In this document: piece by piece, positions 10,464-20,533 of the stretch
How the letters are laid out: each line of letters opens with the position of its first letter
Position numbering within the stretch: the first letter of the stretch is position 1
Assembly (NCBI RefSeq): GCF_008710275.1
Contig: NZ_VYQE01000003.1
Location: 186,001-250,000, forward strand
Direction: 5' to 3'
Source: Histidinibacterium aquaticum
GTDB taxonomy: Bacteria; Pseudomonadota; Alphaproteobacteria; Rhodobacterales; Rhodobacteraceae
Length of the DNA: 64,000 nucleotides
The notes under the pieces: model-generated
Told to the model about the DNA's origin: nothing
What the model saw: the letters and a program-made list of their open reading frames with translations, nothing else
Database searches by the model: none
Position numbers and translations under genes: made by a program

Positions 10464-10640
10464 TTGGCATCTCTCCCTGCCCGCAAAACCCGGCACCGTA
10501 TAGGCCAAGCCGGAAGGCTCGGAAACCACCGATCTCGCGACGGCGTGACGCCACGTGCCGCACCGATCGTGACCCGGCCGGCGAACGCGGCCGGGGGCTC
10601 TGCGTTGGGCCGGCGAACCCGCAATGACGGAGCACCGGAC

Positions 10641-12023
10641 ATGACCGACCAGATCAGCACGATCAATCCGACCACCGGCGAGCAGATCGCCACCTACGAC
10701 CTGATGACCGACGCCGAGTGGCAGTCGGCCGTCGACGCCTGTCACGAGGCCTTCCTCTCCTGGAAGGGCCGGAGCCTCGAGGACCGGGCCAAGGTCCTGA
10801 AGGGAATCGGCCAGGCCCTGCGCGACAACCAGGACGAGCTCGCCAAGCTGATGACCGAGGAGATGGGCAAGGTCCTGTCCCACTCCTACCAGGAGATCGC
10901 GCTCTGCGCCGCGATCTGCGACTGGACCGCCGAGAACGGCCCCAAGGAGCTCGCGGACGAGGAGCGCCCGCTGATGGGCGGGGAGAAGGGCATCGTCACC
11001 TATTCGCCCATCGGGGTGATCTACGGCATCCAGCCCTGGAATTTCCCGAGCTACCAGGTGATCCGCTACTCGATCGCGAACCTGATGGCGGGCAACGGCG
11101 TCCTGCTGAAGCATGCCGAGAGCGTCACCGGATCGGGCCTGCTGCTGGAGAAGATCTTCCGCGAGGGCGGTCTGCCCGAGGGACTCTTCACCGTCCTGCG
11201 CATCACCCACGACCAGTCCGACAAGATCATCGCCTACGACAAGGTCCGCGGCGTGACGCTGACCGGCAGCCCCGGTGCGGGCGGCATCGTCGCCGAGCAG
11301 GCGGGCAAGGCGCTGAAGAAATCCGTGCTCGAGCTGGGCTCCAACGACGCCTACATCGTGCTGGAGGACGCCGATCTCGACCAGGCGGTCGAGCAATGCG
11401 TCATGGGCCGCGTCTACAACAACGGCGAGACCTGCGTCTCGGCCAAGCGGTTCATCGTCGTCGACGCCCTCTACGACGCCTTCCGCGAGCGCTTCGTCGA
11501 GAAGATGAAGGCCCTAAAGTCCGGCGACCCGACGGCCGAGGATACCGACCTCGGTCCGATGGCCCGCGAAGACCTGCGCGACGGGCTGCACCAGCAGGTG
11601 CAGGACAGCGTGAAGAACGGCGCCAAGGCGACCGTCGGCGGCGAGATGCCGGGGGGCCCCGGCTTCTTCTATCCCGCCACCGTGCTCGAGGACGTGAAGC
11701 CGGGGCAGCCGGCCTACGACGACGAGCTCTTCGGGCCCGTCGCCTCGCTGATCCGCGCGAAGGACGCCGATGACGCCATGCGCATCGCCAACGACAGCCG
11801 GTTCGGGCTGGGCGGCGCGATCTTCTCGAAGGACGTGGAGAAGGCGACCCGGCTCGCGTCGGAGCATTTCGACACCGGCATGGTCTTCATCAACGGCTTC
11901 GGCCTCGCCGTGCCGAACATGCCCTTCGGCGGCGTGAAGGATTCGGGCTACGGCCGCGAACACGGCGGCTTCGGCATGAAGGAGTTCGTCAACGCCAAGG
12001 CGATCCAGGTGAAGGCGGCCTGA
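10641..12023 (+). CDS. NAD(P)-dependent aldehyde dehydrogenase, succinate-semialdehyde dehydrogenase-like
   Basis: A 460-residue ALDH-superfamily enzyme that oxidises an aldehyde to its acid with NAD(P). The catalytic Cys is residue 265 in [12 protein letters not shown] and the general base Glu is residue 231 in [13 protein letters not shown]. The cofactor region [15 protein letters not shown] and the C-terminal [15 protein letters not shown] are also present. Short length and overall pattern resemble Sad/YneI-type succinate-semialdehyde dehydrogenases, but substrate cannot be settled from motifs. The family LELGG is here LELGS. Start at 10641 ([20 protein letters not shown]) is clear. It stands alone, divergent from purA, and is followed by a hairpin at 12034-12059. 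Confidence 0.88.
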   Translation: MTDQISTINPTTGEQIATYDLMTDAEWQSAVDACHEAFLSWKGRSLEDRAKVLKGIGQALRDNQDELAKLMTEEMGKVLSHSYQEIALCAAICDWTAENGPKELADEERPLMGGEKGIVTYSPIGVIYGIQPWNFPSYQVIRYSIANLMAGNGVLLKHAESVTGSGLLLEKIFREGGLPEGLFTVLRITHDQSDKIIAYDKVRGVTLTGSPGAGGIVAEQAGKALKKSVLELGSNDAYIVLEDADLDQAVEQCVMGRVYNNGETCVSAKRFIVVDALYDAFRERFVEKMKALKSGDPTAEDTDLGPMAREDLRDGLHQQVQDSVKNGAKATVGGEMPGGPGFFYPATVLEDVKPGQPAYDDELFGPVASLIRAKDADDAMRIANDSRFGLGGAIFSKDVEKATRLASEHFDTGMVFINGFGLAVPNMPFGGVKDSGYGREHGGFGMKEFVNAKAIQVKAA

Positions 12024-12033
12024 GGCCGTCGAT

Positions 12034-12059
12034 GCGGCGGGTTCTCCGGGACCCGCCGC
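12034..12059 (+). terminator. Hairpin after the aldehyde dehydrogenase gene
   Basis: GCGGCGGGT (12034-12042) pairs perfectly with ACCCGCCGC (12051-12059) around an 8-base loop, 10 bases after the stop codon. The following T-run is weak (GCCCTTGAT), so intrinsic termination is plausible but not certain. Confidence 0.5.
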
Positions 12060-12135
12060 GCCCTTGATCCGGGGGTTGCGGCAGGGGGCGTCAGCCTCTA
12101 GATACGCCCCGTTCCGGAACCTCCGAAGGCCCGCA

Positions 12136-12507
12136 ATGGAAACCGTCGTTCTCGTCGTCCACCTTCTCCTCGCGCTCACGCTGATCGGCGTCGTGCTGAT
12201 GCAGCGGTCCGAAGGGGGCGGCCTCGGAATCGGCGGCGGTGGCGGCGCGGCGACGGGCCGGTCGGCCGGCACGGCCCTCGGCAAGGTGACCTGGGGCCTG
12301 GCGATCGCCTTCATCTGCACATCGCTCGCGCTGACGATCTTCGCGGCGCAGGACAGCACCGGCGGCTCGGTCCTCGACCGGATCGGCGCGCAGCCGGCTC
12401 CCGATGCCGACGGCGATGCGCCGGCGCTGCCGGGCTCGGACGGCCAGGGTCTCCTGCCGCCCACGCCCAGCGGCGAGAGCGACGCCCTGCTTCCGCAGGC
12501 CGACTGA
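12136..12507 (+). CDS. secG: Preprotein translocase subunit SecG
   Basis: SecG is the small membrane subunit of the SecYEG translocon. The 123-residue protein has an N-terminal membrane segment ([23 protein letters not shown]), the family [20 protein letters not shown] loop, and a second membrane segment ([20 protein letters not shown]). A Pro/Asp-rich cytoplasmic tail then ends LLPQAD. The ATG at 12136 directly begins the first membrane helix; an upstream in-frame ATG at 12064 would add an arginine-rich stretch and is unlikely. pyrG follows on the same strand after 166 bases. Confidence 0.93.
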   Translation: METVVLVVHLLLALTLIGVVLMQRSEGGGLGIGGGGGAATGRSAGTALGKVTWGLAIAFICTSLALTIFAAQDSTGGSVLDRIGAQPAPDADGDAPALPGSDGQGLLPPTPSGESDALLPQAD

Positions 12508-12673
12508 CGGACAGCCCACGATATGCTGGGATGATCCCGGCGGAACTCAACAGCATGTTGCGTCGGCGGTTGCGGGTCCCCGGCGAATCCGGTTATCCTT
12601 AAATCCCGTGATACCGGTGCCCCGGGCGCCGGTTCCGACTTGCAGGCAGGAGCATCACGGGGGTTTCCACGGC

Positions 12674-14317
<1,644 letters not shown>

Positions 14318-14332
14318 CGCGCCGCCGTCACC

Positions 14333-14354
14333 GTGGGGTGGGGTTCCACCCCAC
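14333..14354. terminator. Bidirectional-type hairpin between converging pyrG and the unknown exported-protein gene
   Basis: GTGGGGTGG (14333-14341) pairs perfectly with CCACCCCAC (14346-14354) across a GGTT loop. It sits in the 51-base gap between two genes that converge, so it may stop transcription from both sides. No long T-run on either strand. Confidence 0.5.
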
Positions 14355-14368
14355 CGCCCCCTTGTCCG

Positions 14369-15670
14369 TCACCCCGACGACAAGGTTTCCGCCACGCTCC
14401 GCACCCGCTCCAACTCCACGAGCGCCTCGACCACCCGGACCGCCTCCGCGGCCCGCTCCGAGAGCGACTCCTCGAGCGCCCGGAGCCCGGCCTCCGCTTC
14501 GTCGAGGATCAGCCCGTCGGTCAGCGTGCAGGGCCCCTCGCGCCAGGGATAGACCCCGAGACGGTCGAGCATGACGCCCTCCGTCGGCGCGCCCAGGAGC
14601 GGCACGGGCGGAGTCTGCCCGAGGCTGCCGCTCTGGTAGTAGTCACCGCCGAAGGGCAGCACGAAGCTCTGCGCGGTTTCGTCGACCAGCGCGTATTCCG
14701 CCGCAGCCGGGGCAAGTTCCTCCCCGCTCACGCTCAGCGTCGCCCCCAGCCAGATCAGCTCATAGGGATCGCCGGGCACCGGCGCGCCTGCGGCGCGGAA
14801 CTCGGCCTCGTCCTCCACGAGGTCATCCAGCGGCTCGTAATGGACGAAGGGCGCGACACGTCCGCCGAAGAGCCGCGCGCGGTCCCGGTTCAGACGGCAG
14901 TTGAAGTAGACCGTCGCCTGCCCCGCCCCCGCCTGCGCATCGAGGTAGCGCAGACCGCCGTCGAAATGCGCGCGGAGACCGGCCAGGATCAGCGGCGCGC
15001 CCTCCTCGGCCAGAAGCTCGTTGAGCGCAGGCGGCAGGCTGTCGTGGCGGGAGAGGTCGAGTTCCACCGGGTCGATTTCCAGCGTCTCGGCCAGGGAGGC
15101 GAGCAGGTCCGAGCGCGCATTCCCGGAGGCCGAGCCGGGGCTCCCCGCAGAGAGCGTGGCGTAGTAGCGGGCATAGGCCTCCCTCAGGAGCGCGCGCTCC
15201 GCCTCCGGCGCCTCCCGCTCGGCCAGCACGCCCATGTGCACGCTGCGCGCACGCTCCAGCAGGGCGACGGTCGCGGCCGAGACGGGCGTGGCCGCGAGTT
15301 CGCTCGCGGTGCGGCGCAGGATGGTGTCGATCTCGGCCAGTTCGGCGGAGCAGTCGGCGGCGCTCTGGCGGCAGGTCTCCAGCCGCAGGGCGGCGCCCGC
15401 CACGGTGCGCTGCACCCGCCGCAGCTCGAAGGCATCGAGCCGCTGGTCGAGCAGGCCCGCCATCTCGGGGGCCGAGATCTGGCGGTCGATCAGCGCGGTC
15501 AGTTCCCGGTCGAGATCCTGCGCCGCTTCGGTGACCGACCCCGTGCGCTGGTCCTCCCGCAGGTCGAGCGCGAGCCGCGCGATGCGCAGGGCGAGATCGA
15601 CGGTCTGGGCCTCCGCCGCCGGCGCGGCGGCGAGGACGGCAACGAGGGCGGCGCGGCGGAACAGGCGCAT
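14369..15670 (-). CDS. Exported protein of unknown function, last gene of the type I secretion operon
   Basis: Not recognised. The 433-residue protein begins with a clear signal peptide, MRLFRRAALVAVLAAAPAAEAQ, so it should be periplasmic or secreted. The first 150 mature residues are predicted helical with regular Leu/Ala spacing and two Cys (LETCRQSAADCSAEL), suggesting a coiled coil. The second half is mixed, with further Cys in FNCRLNRDRARLFGGR and GPCTLTDG, so disulfides are possible. It ends in another helical stretch. The ATG at 15670 starts the signal peptide. It lies 68 bases after the HlyD-type gene on the same strand, so it probably belongs to the operon; it may help adhesin display or outer-membrane assembly, but that is inference only. 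Confidence 0.78.
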   Translation of the reverse strand: MRLFRRAALVAVLAAAPAAEAQTVDLALRIARLALDLREDQRTGSVTEAAQDLDRELTALIDRQISAPEMAGLLDQRLDAFELRRVQRTVAGAALRLETCRQSAADCSAELAEIDTILRRTASELAATPVSAATVALLERARSVHMGVLAEREAPEAERALLREAYARYYATLSAGSPGSASGNARSDLLASLAETLEIDPVELDLSRHDSLPPALNELLAEEGAPLILAGLRAHFDGGLRYLDAQAGAGQATVYFNCRLNRDRARLFGGRVAPFVHYEPLDDLVEDEAEFRAAGAPVPGDPYELIWLGATLSVSGEELAPAAAEYALVDETAQSFVLPFGGDYYQSGSLGQTPPVPLLGAPTEGVMLDRLGVYPWREGPCTLTDGLILDEAEAGLRALEESLSERAAEAVRVVEALVELERVRSVAETLSSG

Positions 15671-15738
15671 GGGAGTCCCCACTGGTCGGACACGGTTCGG
15701 CCGGAAGGTAGGCGCAGGCCAGTCCGCCCACAATGGGC

Positions 15739-16908
15739 TCAGGGCTCGCGCAGCGCCTCCCGCGCCCGCCAGAGCGGCTTGGTCAGGTAGTCGAGGACCG
15801 TCCGGCTCCCGGTATGCAGCTCGACGGTCGCCTGCATCCCCGGCCGCAGCGCGATGCCCTGCTGGCGCCCGGTCAGCGCGTCCCGGTCGATGGAGACGGT
15901 CACCCGGTAATGCGTCTGCGCCTCGGGATCGGAGTCGTCGCGGAAGGTATCGGCCGAGACCATCTCGACCCGCCCGTCGAGCGTGCCGTGAATCGTGTAG
16001 TCGTAGGCGGAGAGCTTGATCGTCGCGCGCTGCCCGGGGACCACGTTGGCGATGTCCTTGGGCGCGACCTGCGCGTGGAGCGTCAGCGCCTCCCCGGCCG
16101 GGATGATCTCGAAGATTTCCTGCCCCGGTCCGATCACGCCGCCGATGGTCGTCACGCCAACCGCGTTGACGATCCCCGCCATGGGCGAGCGGATGCGCGT
16201 CCGCTCCAGCCGGTCCTCCGCGAGCCGCAACTCCTGCCGCAGACGGTTCAGCTCCACCAGCGTCTCGGAATAGGCCGAGGCGCGGTCGAGCTCGGCCTTG
16301 CTGACGATCTCGTTCAGGCGGTTGCGGGCGTCGGTATGGGCCTTGCGCGCCTCGGTCACCTCGAAGAGCGCGACGATTTCGCGGGCGAGCAGGTCTTCCA
16401 GCGTTTCCAGCTCCCGCCCGGTTTCCTCCACCAGCTCGCGGGCGCCCTCGGTGCGGGTGGTGTAGTCCGACTGGCGCGCGGAGAGGAGCGCGCCTTCGGA
16501 CGCGACGATCTCGGGCGCGATGGCGCGGTGGCGATCCGGAACCTCGAATTCGAAGGCACCGGCCATCTCCGCCTCGAGACGCAGCCGGCGGATGTCCGTC
16601 GCGGCGATCTGGTTGCGCAGGTCGTCGACCCGGGTGGCGAACTCGGTGCCCTGAAGGCGGGCGAGCAGGTCACCGGTCCGAACCCGGTCGCCTTCCGAGA
16701 CATGCAGCTCGGCCAGGATCCCGCCCTCGAGGTTCTGGACGATCTGCGGGCGTTCGGCGCTGGCCACCGCGCCGCGGGCGCGCACGATCTCGTCGAGTGG
16801 TGCCACGCTGGCCCAGACAAGGAAGGTCGCCAAGGCGGCCGCCACCAGCCAGATCAGGCGCGAGGCCCCGGTGGCCCGGGCATGGAGCTCGGTCTCGACC
16901 GTTGCCAA
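15739..16908 (-). CDS. HlyD-family periplasmic adaptor of a type I secretion system
   Basis: The adaptor bridges the inner-membrane ABC exporter and the TolC-type outer-membrane channel. The 389-residue protein has a short cytoplasmic N-terminus and one membrane segment (about residues 18-36, LIWLVAAALATFLVWASVAP). Lipoyl half-motifs IVQNLEGGILAELHVSEGDRV and TRIRSPMAGIVNAVGVTTIG flank a long coiled-coil hairpin (about residues 100-240), and a beta-barrel region follows with the C-terminal RPGMQATVELHTG motif. No ATG fits; the TTG at 16908 begins one base after the stop of the ABC gene, giving MATVETELHARATG. Tight spacing argues for one operon with the exporter. Confidence 0.92.
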   Translation of the reverse strand: MATVETELHARATGASRLIWLVAAALATFLVWASVAPLDEIVRARGAVASAERPQIVQNLEGGILAELHVSEGDRVRTGDLLARLQGTEFATRVDDLRNQIAATDIRRLRLEAEMAGAFEFEVPDRHRAIAPEIVASEGALLSARQSDYTTRTEGARELVEETGRELETLEDLLAREIVALFEVTEARKAHTDARNRLNEIVSKAELDRASAYSETLVELNRLRQELRLAEDRLERTRIRSPMAGIVNAVGVTTIGGVIGPGQEIFEIIPAGEALTLHAQVAPKDIANVVPGQRATIKLSAYDYTIHGTLDGRVEMVSADTFRDDSDPEAQTHYRVTVSIDRDALTGRQQGIALRPGMQATVELHTGSRTVLDYLTKPLWRAREALREP

Positions 16909-16909
16909 C

Positions 16910-19123
16910 TCAGGCCCCCTTCCGCGCCTTGAGGTGAGCCATCACCTCGTCCCGGGGTCCGTCGACCGCCACCCGGCCCTGCTGCAGGATGACCGTGCGG
17001 GTGCAGAGCGACAGGATCGGCAAGCGGTGGGTCGCGAGCACCGCGGTGCGCCCCTCCAGCCAGCCGTCGAGCCGCGAGACGAGCGTCGACTCCAGCGTTT
17101 GGTCGAGCGCGGCGGTGGGTTCGTCCAGCAGCACGACCGGCGGGTCCTGCAGCCAGAGCCGCGCCCAGCCGATGGACTGCCGCTGCCCTGTCGAGAGCCC
17201 TGCCCCGCCGTCGGCGATCAGCAGGTCGAGCCCCTTGGGGTGACTACGGACGAAGGGGCCGAGCCCTGCGAAGTCGAGTGCGGCGAACAGGCGCTCGTCG
17301 TCGCGGACGAGACCGGTCATGTCGAGGTTCTCGCGCAGGCTGCCGGCGAAGAGGCGGATGTCCTGCCCGAGGTAGCCGATCCCCCGGCGCAGGTCGCGGG
17401 GCATGATCTGGCCCATGTCCACGCCGTCGATAAGCACCCGACCGCTCGCGGGGCGGCCGAGGCCCGAAAGCAGCCGAAGGAGGGTCGACTTGCCTGAGCC
17501 GTTGGGACCGAGCACCGCGACCCGCTGCCCGGGCAGGATCCGCAGCGCGGGGATGTCCAGCGTCGCACCGCCCTCCTCGTCGTAGGCGAAGCGGACCTCG
17601 CGCAGATCGAAGGCCCCGGTGAGGTTCTCGCGCCGCAGGTAGCTCCGGCCCTCCGCCCGGTGCTGCTCGGCCTGCGCGATGGGATCCAGCGCGTCGAGCG
17701 CCGCACGCACGTTGGCCCAGCGGGCGAGCGTACCGGCAAGCTGTGTCAGCGGACCGAGGGTGCGGGAGGTCAGGATCCCGACCGCGATGATCGTGCCGAC
17801 GGTGTAGTCGCCCCGGAACACGAGCGCGGTCCCGGCGACGACGGCGCAGACGTAGGTGGCCTGCTGGACGCCCTGCGCCCAGAAGGTCAGGCCCGAGGCC
17901 AGCCGCCGCTGCCCGGAGGTGGCGAGGGAGCCGAGCGCCGTCAGCTCGCCCCAGACCCGCCGTACCCGATCCTCGCCGCGATGGGCCTTCACCGTGTCGG
18001 CGTCGTAGACGACCTCGTGCAGCAGCCGGTTCGACTTGGCCGCCGCACCCTGGGTCTCGCGCGTCAGCCGCATCATCCTGCCCTGCAGGAAGAGCGAGGG
18101 CAGCACCATGAGCGCACCCCCCGCGACCAGCACCCAGACCACCGGCCCGCCGATGGACCAGACGAGAGCGAGGAAGAGCAGGAGGAACGGCAGATCGGCG
18201 ACGGTGCCGATGGTCGAGGCGGTGAAGAACTCGCGGATCGCGCCGAATTCGCGCACCGCCGAGAAGGTGGCCGAGGGCGGCGCGGCGCCCGGGTCGCGGC
18301 GCATGCCGAGCAGCCGGTCCATGAGCATCGACTGGATGCGCAGCTCGATCCGGCGGCCGGCGCTGTCCATGAGTCGCGCGCGGGCGATCCGCAGCAGCGC
18401 CTCGAAGACCAGCGCGAGCCCCGCCCCCGCCGCCAGCACCCAGAGCGTCGACCAGGACTGGTGCGGGATCACCCGGTCGTAGACCTGCAGCGAGAACAGC
18501 GCGACGGCGACGGCCAGCAGGTTCGCGACCAGCGAGGCCACGGCGACCTCGCCGAAGTAGCGCGAGAGCCCGCGCATCTCGCTCCAGAACCAGTGGGCGG
18601 TTTGCCCCCCGGTGGCGTGGCGCCGAGAGAGCTCCTCCGTCTGCAGCCCGGCGCGCAGAAGCGTGCCGCTGAAATGGGGCGCGAACTCCGCAAGCGGCAC
18701 CTCCGCGCGGTTGTCCGCGCAGGTCCTGTCGTAGAGGAAGAGCGTCTCGCCCTCCTGCCCCAGCACGAGCAGGATCTGCCCGGAGGTCATCTCGGCCAGC
18801 GCGGGCCAGCTTTCCGCCCGCGCGGCCTGCCCGCTCCGGATGTCGGCCCAGAGACCGGACCCGGAGAGCGCGCGTGCGATATCGGACAGGCCCGGCTCCT
18901 GCCCCGGTTCCGGACGGAGCGCCTCTAGCACGTCGGCCTGCAGGAGCTCAGCGCCCAGCAGGGCGGCATAGGTCGTGGCGAGATCGGCGCGGCGGCGCGT
19001 CCGGTCGGTGATCTCGGGATCGGGGCGCGGGACGGGGTCCACGGGCCCGGAGGCATCGCTCTCGGGCATGGCCCGGCCTGTGCGCGTGGCGGTCAGGTCG
19101 AAGGCGATGACCGGCCCGCTCAC
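16910..19123 (-). CDS. Type I secretion ABC exporter (LapB-like, with N-terminal C39-like domain)
   Basis: Exports the substrate protein across the inner membrane using ATP. In the 737 residues, about 60-165 form a peptidase-C39-like domain that lacks the catalytic Cys, as in RTX/Lap exporters. Membrane segments follow from about 190 to 460, then the nucleotide-binding domain: Walker A LGPNGSGKST, signature LSTGQRQSIGWARLWL (LSTGQ instead of LSGGQ), Walker B PPVVLLDEPTAALD, and switch His in LATHRLP. The GTG at 19123 overlaps the stop of the TolC gene (GTGA), implying translational coupling. A later ATG at 19069 (MPESDASGP) is an alternative start. Together with the HlyD and TolC genes it makes a complete type I system. 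Confidence 0.92.
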   Translation of the reverse strand: MSGPVIAFDLTATRTGRAMPESDASGPVDPVPRPDPEITDRTRRRADLATTYAALLGAELLQADVLEALRPEPGQEPGLSDIARALSGSGLWADIRSGQAARAESWPALAEMTSGQILLVLGQEGETLFLYDRTCADNRAEVPLAEFAPHFSGTLLRAGLQTEELSRRHATGGQTAHWFWSEMRGLSRYFGEVAVASLVANLLAVAVALFSLQVYDRVIPHQSWSTLWVLAAGAGLALVFEALLRIARARLMDSAGRRIELRIQSMLMDRLLGMRRDPGAAPPSATFSAVREFGAIREFFTASTIGTVADLPFLLLFLALVWSIGGPVVWVLVAGGALMVLPSLFLQGRMMRLTRETQGAAAKSNRLLHEVVYDADTVKAHRGEDRVRRVWGELTALGSLATSGQRRLASGLTFWAQGVQQATYVCAVVAGTALVFRGDYTVGTIIAVGILTSRTLGPLTQLAGTLARWANVRAALDALDPIAQAEQHRAEGRSYLRRENLTGAFDLREVRFAYDEEGGATLDIPALRILPGQRVAVLGPNGSGKSTLLRLLSGLGRPASGRVLIDGVDMGQIMPRDLRRGIGYLGQDIRLFAGSLRENLDMTGLVRDDERLFAALDFAGLGPFVRSHPKGLDLLIADGGAGLSTGQRQSIGWARLWLQDPPVVLLDEPTAALDQTLESTLVSRLDGWLEGRTAVLATHRLPILSLCTRTVILQQGRVAVDGPRDEVMAHLKARKGA

Positions 19124-20469
19124 ATCCGCTCTCCGTCGACGAGCACCCCGGCCCGGGCCGCCAGGCGTAGCCGGAGCAGCTGCGCCTCGCGCGCCGCCGT
19201 CACGGCCTCCCGCTCGGCGCGCACGGTCGCCTCGAAGGCTCCGATCACCTCGGTGACGCTCTTCCGCCCGGCCTCGAACTGGGCCTGCTGGAGCCGCCAG
19301 GTCTCCCCGGCCTGACGCGCCAGGTCGGCAGCCTCCGTCGCCCGGCGCTCGGCGGAGGCGAGGCGGCCGGTCATCTGGCCGAGTTCGCGCGCTGCGGTCT
19401 CCCGCGCCTCGGCGAGTTCGCCCTGCGCCGCCTCACGCGCCGCGTCGATGGCCTGCATCCGGGCGCGGGTGCCGAGGCCGAAGCCCTCGCCGCCCGCGGT
19501 CAGTCCGCCGGAGCCGCCGGCCAGGTCGGCCCCGGCGCCGACGCCCGGCAGTTGCCCGGCCCGCGCGACCCGGGCCTCGGCCTCGGCGCGCTGGGCCTCC
19601 GCCTCGGCCTTCAGGACCGAGAGCGGCGCTGTACCGGGGGGCGGCTCGGAAACGGGCGAGAGCCCGGAAAGACCGCCCACGGGGCCTGCCGCCATCGCCT
19701 GAAGTTCGGCCAGCGCGGTCGCGGCGACCTCCCGGTCGGTGGCGAGCTCGGCCTCCATCCGCGAGAGCTTCTGTCCGACGACCTGCCGGTCAGCCCGGTC
19801 GGAAACGCCGGCCGCCATCCGCTCTTCCATGACGTGGTCGAAGCGGCGCATCCGGACCAGCGCGGCCTCGGTCACCGCCGCCCTGCCCCGCGCGGCCTCG
19901 GCCTCGAGGTAGAGCTCGAGCGCGGTCAGCACGCGGACGTTGGTGTCCTGCGCCAGCCGCACCGCGGCGACCTCCACGTCGGCCCGGGCGTAGTCGCGCT
20001 CGGCCACACGCCCGCCGTGGTCGTAGAGCACCGCGTCCAGGAGCAGGGAACTCGCCACCGCGCCGAGCGAGGTCAGGCTGACCTGTGGCCCGATCCGTGG
20101 GAGCCAGTTGCGCTGCGCCGCCTCGGACCGCAGCGCGGCGGCCCGGAGTTCCGCCTCGGCGCTCCGGCTGTTGGCGGCCAGCACCGCGTCGGCAACCTGG
20201 CGCAGGGGACCCGGCGCGAGGACCGAGCGGCGTGCGAGCAGCGCGGAAATGGTCTCGGAGGTCGAGCCGTCCTGCATCGCGGGATCGAGCGCCGGGGCCT
20301 CGTCTGCCCGCGGCGTCTCGTCCCGCCCCAGCACGCCGAAAGCCGAGCGCGTCACCTCGACCGGACCGCCGCCCGAGCGCGCCTCCTCGCCGCCGCCCCC
20401 GCACCCCGCGAGGACGAGCGCCGCGAAGAGCGCCGCCAGTGATCTGCCGTTCTGTCCCTCGTGCCTCAC
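19120..20469 (-). CDS. TolC-family outer-membrane channel, lipoprotein form
   Basis: Outer-membrane component of the secretion system. The 449-residue protein begins with a lipoprotein signal, RSLAALFAALVLAGC, with the lipidated Cys directly before a Gly/Glu-rich linker. Long helical stretches rich in Ala, Glu and Arg follow (for example SRSAEAELRAAALRSEAAQRNWLPRIGP and the repeat-like QLAxARETAARELGQ region), the two-repeat layout of the outer-membrane efflux family. The open frame extends to 20601, but the GTG at 20469 has an AAGAGG ribosome site nine bases upstream and starts right before the signal peptide. It overlaps the ABC exporter start by four bases. Confidence 0.88.
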   Translation of the reverse strand: MRHEGQNGRSLAALFAALVLAGCGGGGEEARSGGGPVEVTRSAFGVLGRDETPRADEAPALDPAMQDGSTSETISALLARRSVLAPGPLRQVADAVLAANSRSAEAELRAAALRSEAAQRNWLPRIGPQVSLTSLGAVASSLLLDAVLYDHGGRVAERDYARADVEVAAVRLAQDTNVRVLTALELYLEAEAARGRAAVTEAALVRMRRFDHVMEERMAAGVSDRADRQVVGQKLSRMEAELATDREVAATALAELQAMAAGPVGGLSGLSPVSEPPPGTAPLSVLKAEAEAQRAEAEARVARAGQLPGVGAGADLAGGSGGLTAGGEGFGLGTRARMQAIDAAREAAQGELAEARETAARELGQMTGRLASAERRATEAADLARQAGETWRLQQAQFEAGRKSVTEVIGAFEATVRAEREAVTAAREAQLLRLRLAARAGVLVDGERM

Positions 20470-20533
20470 GCGGCTTGCCTCTTGCCGGTCGGGTCGTGGT
20501 CGGACGGCCCGAACCGGGCCGCCGGATCCGACC

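Noticed and set aside
12508-12673. Possible tRNA-Leu between secG and pyrG, as seen after secG in some bacteria
   Set aside because: No cloverleaf could be formed: there is no TTC-type T-loop, no D-loop GGT core and no matching acceptor ends.
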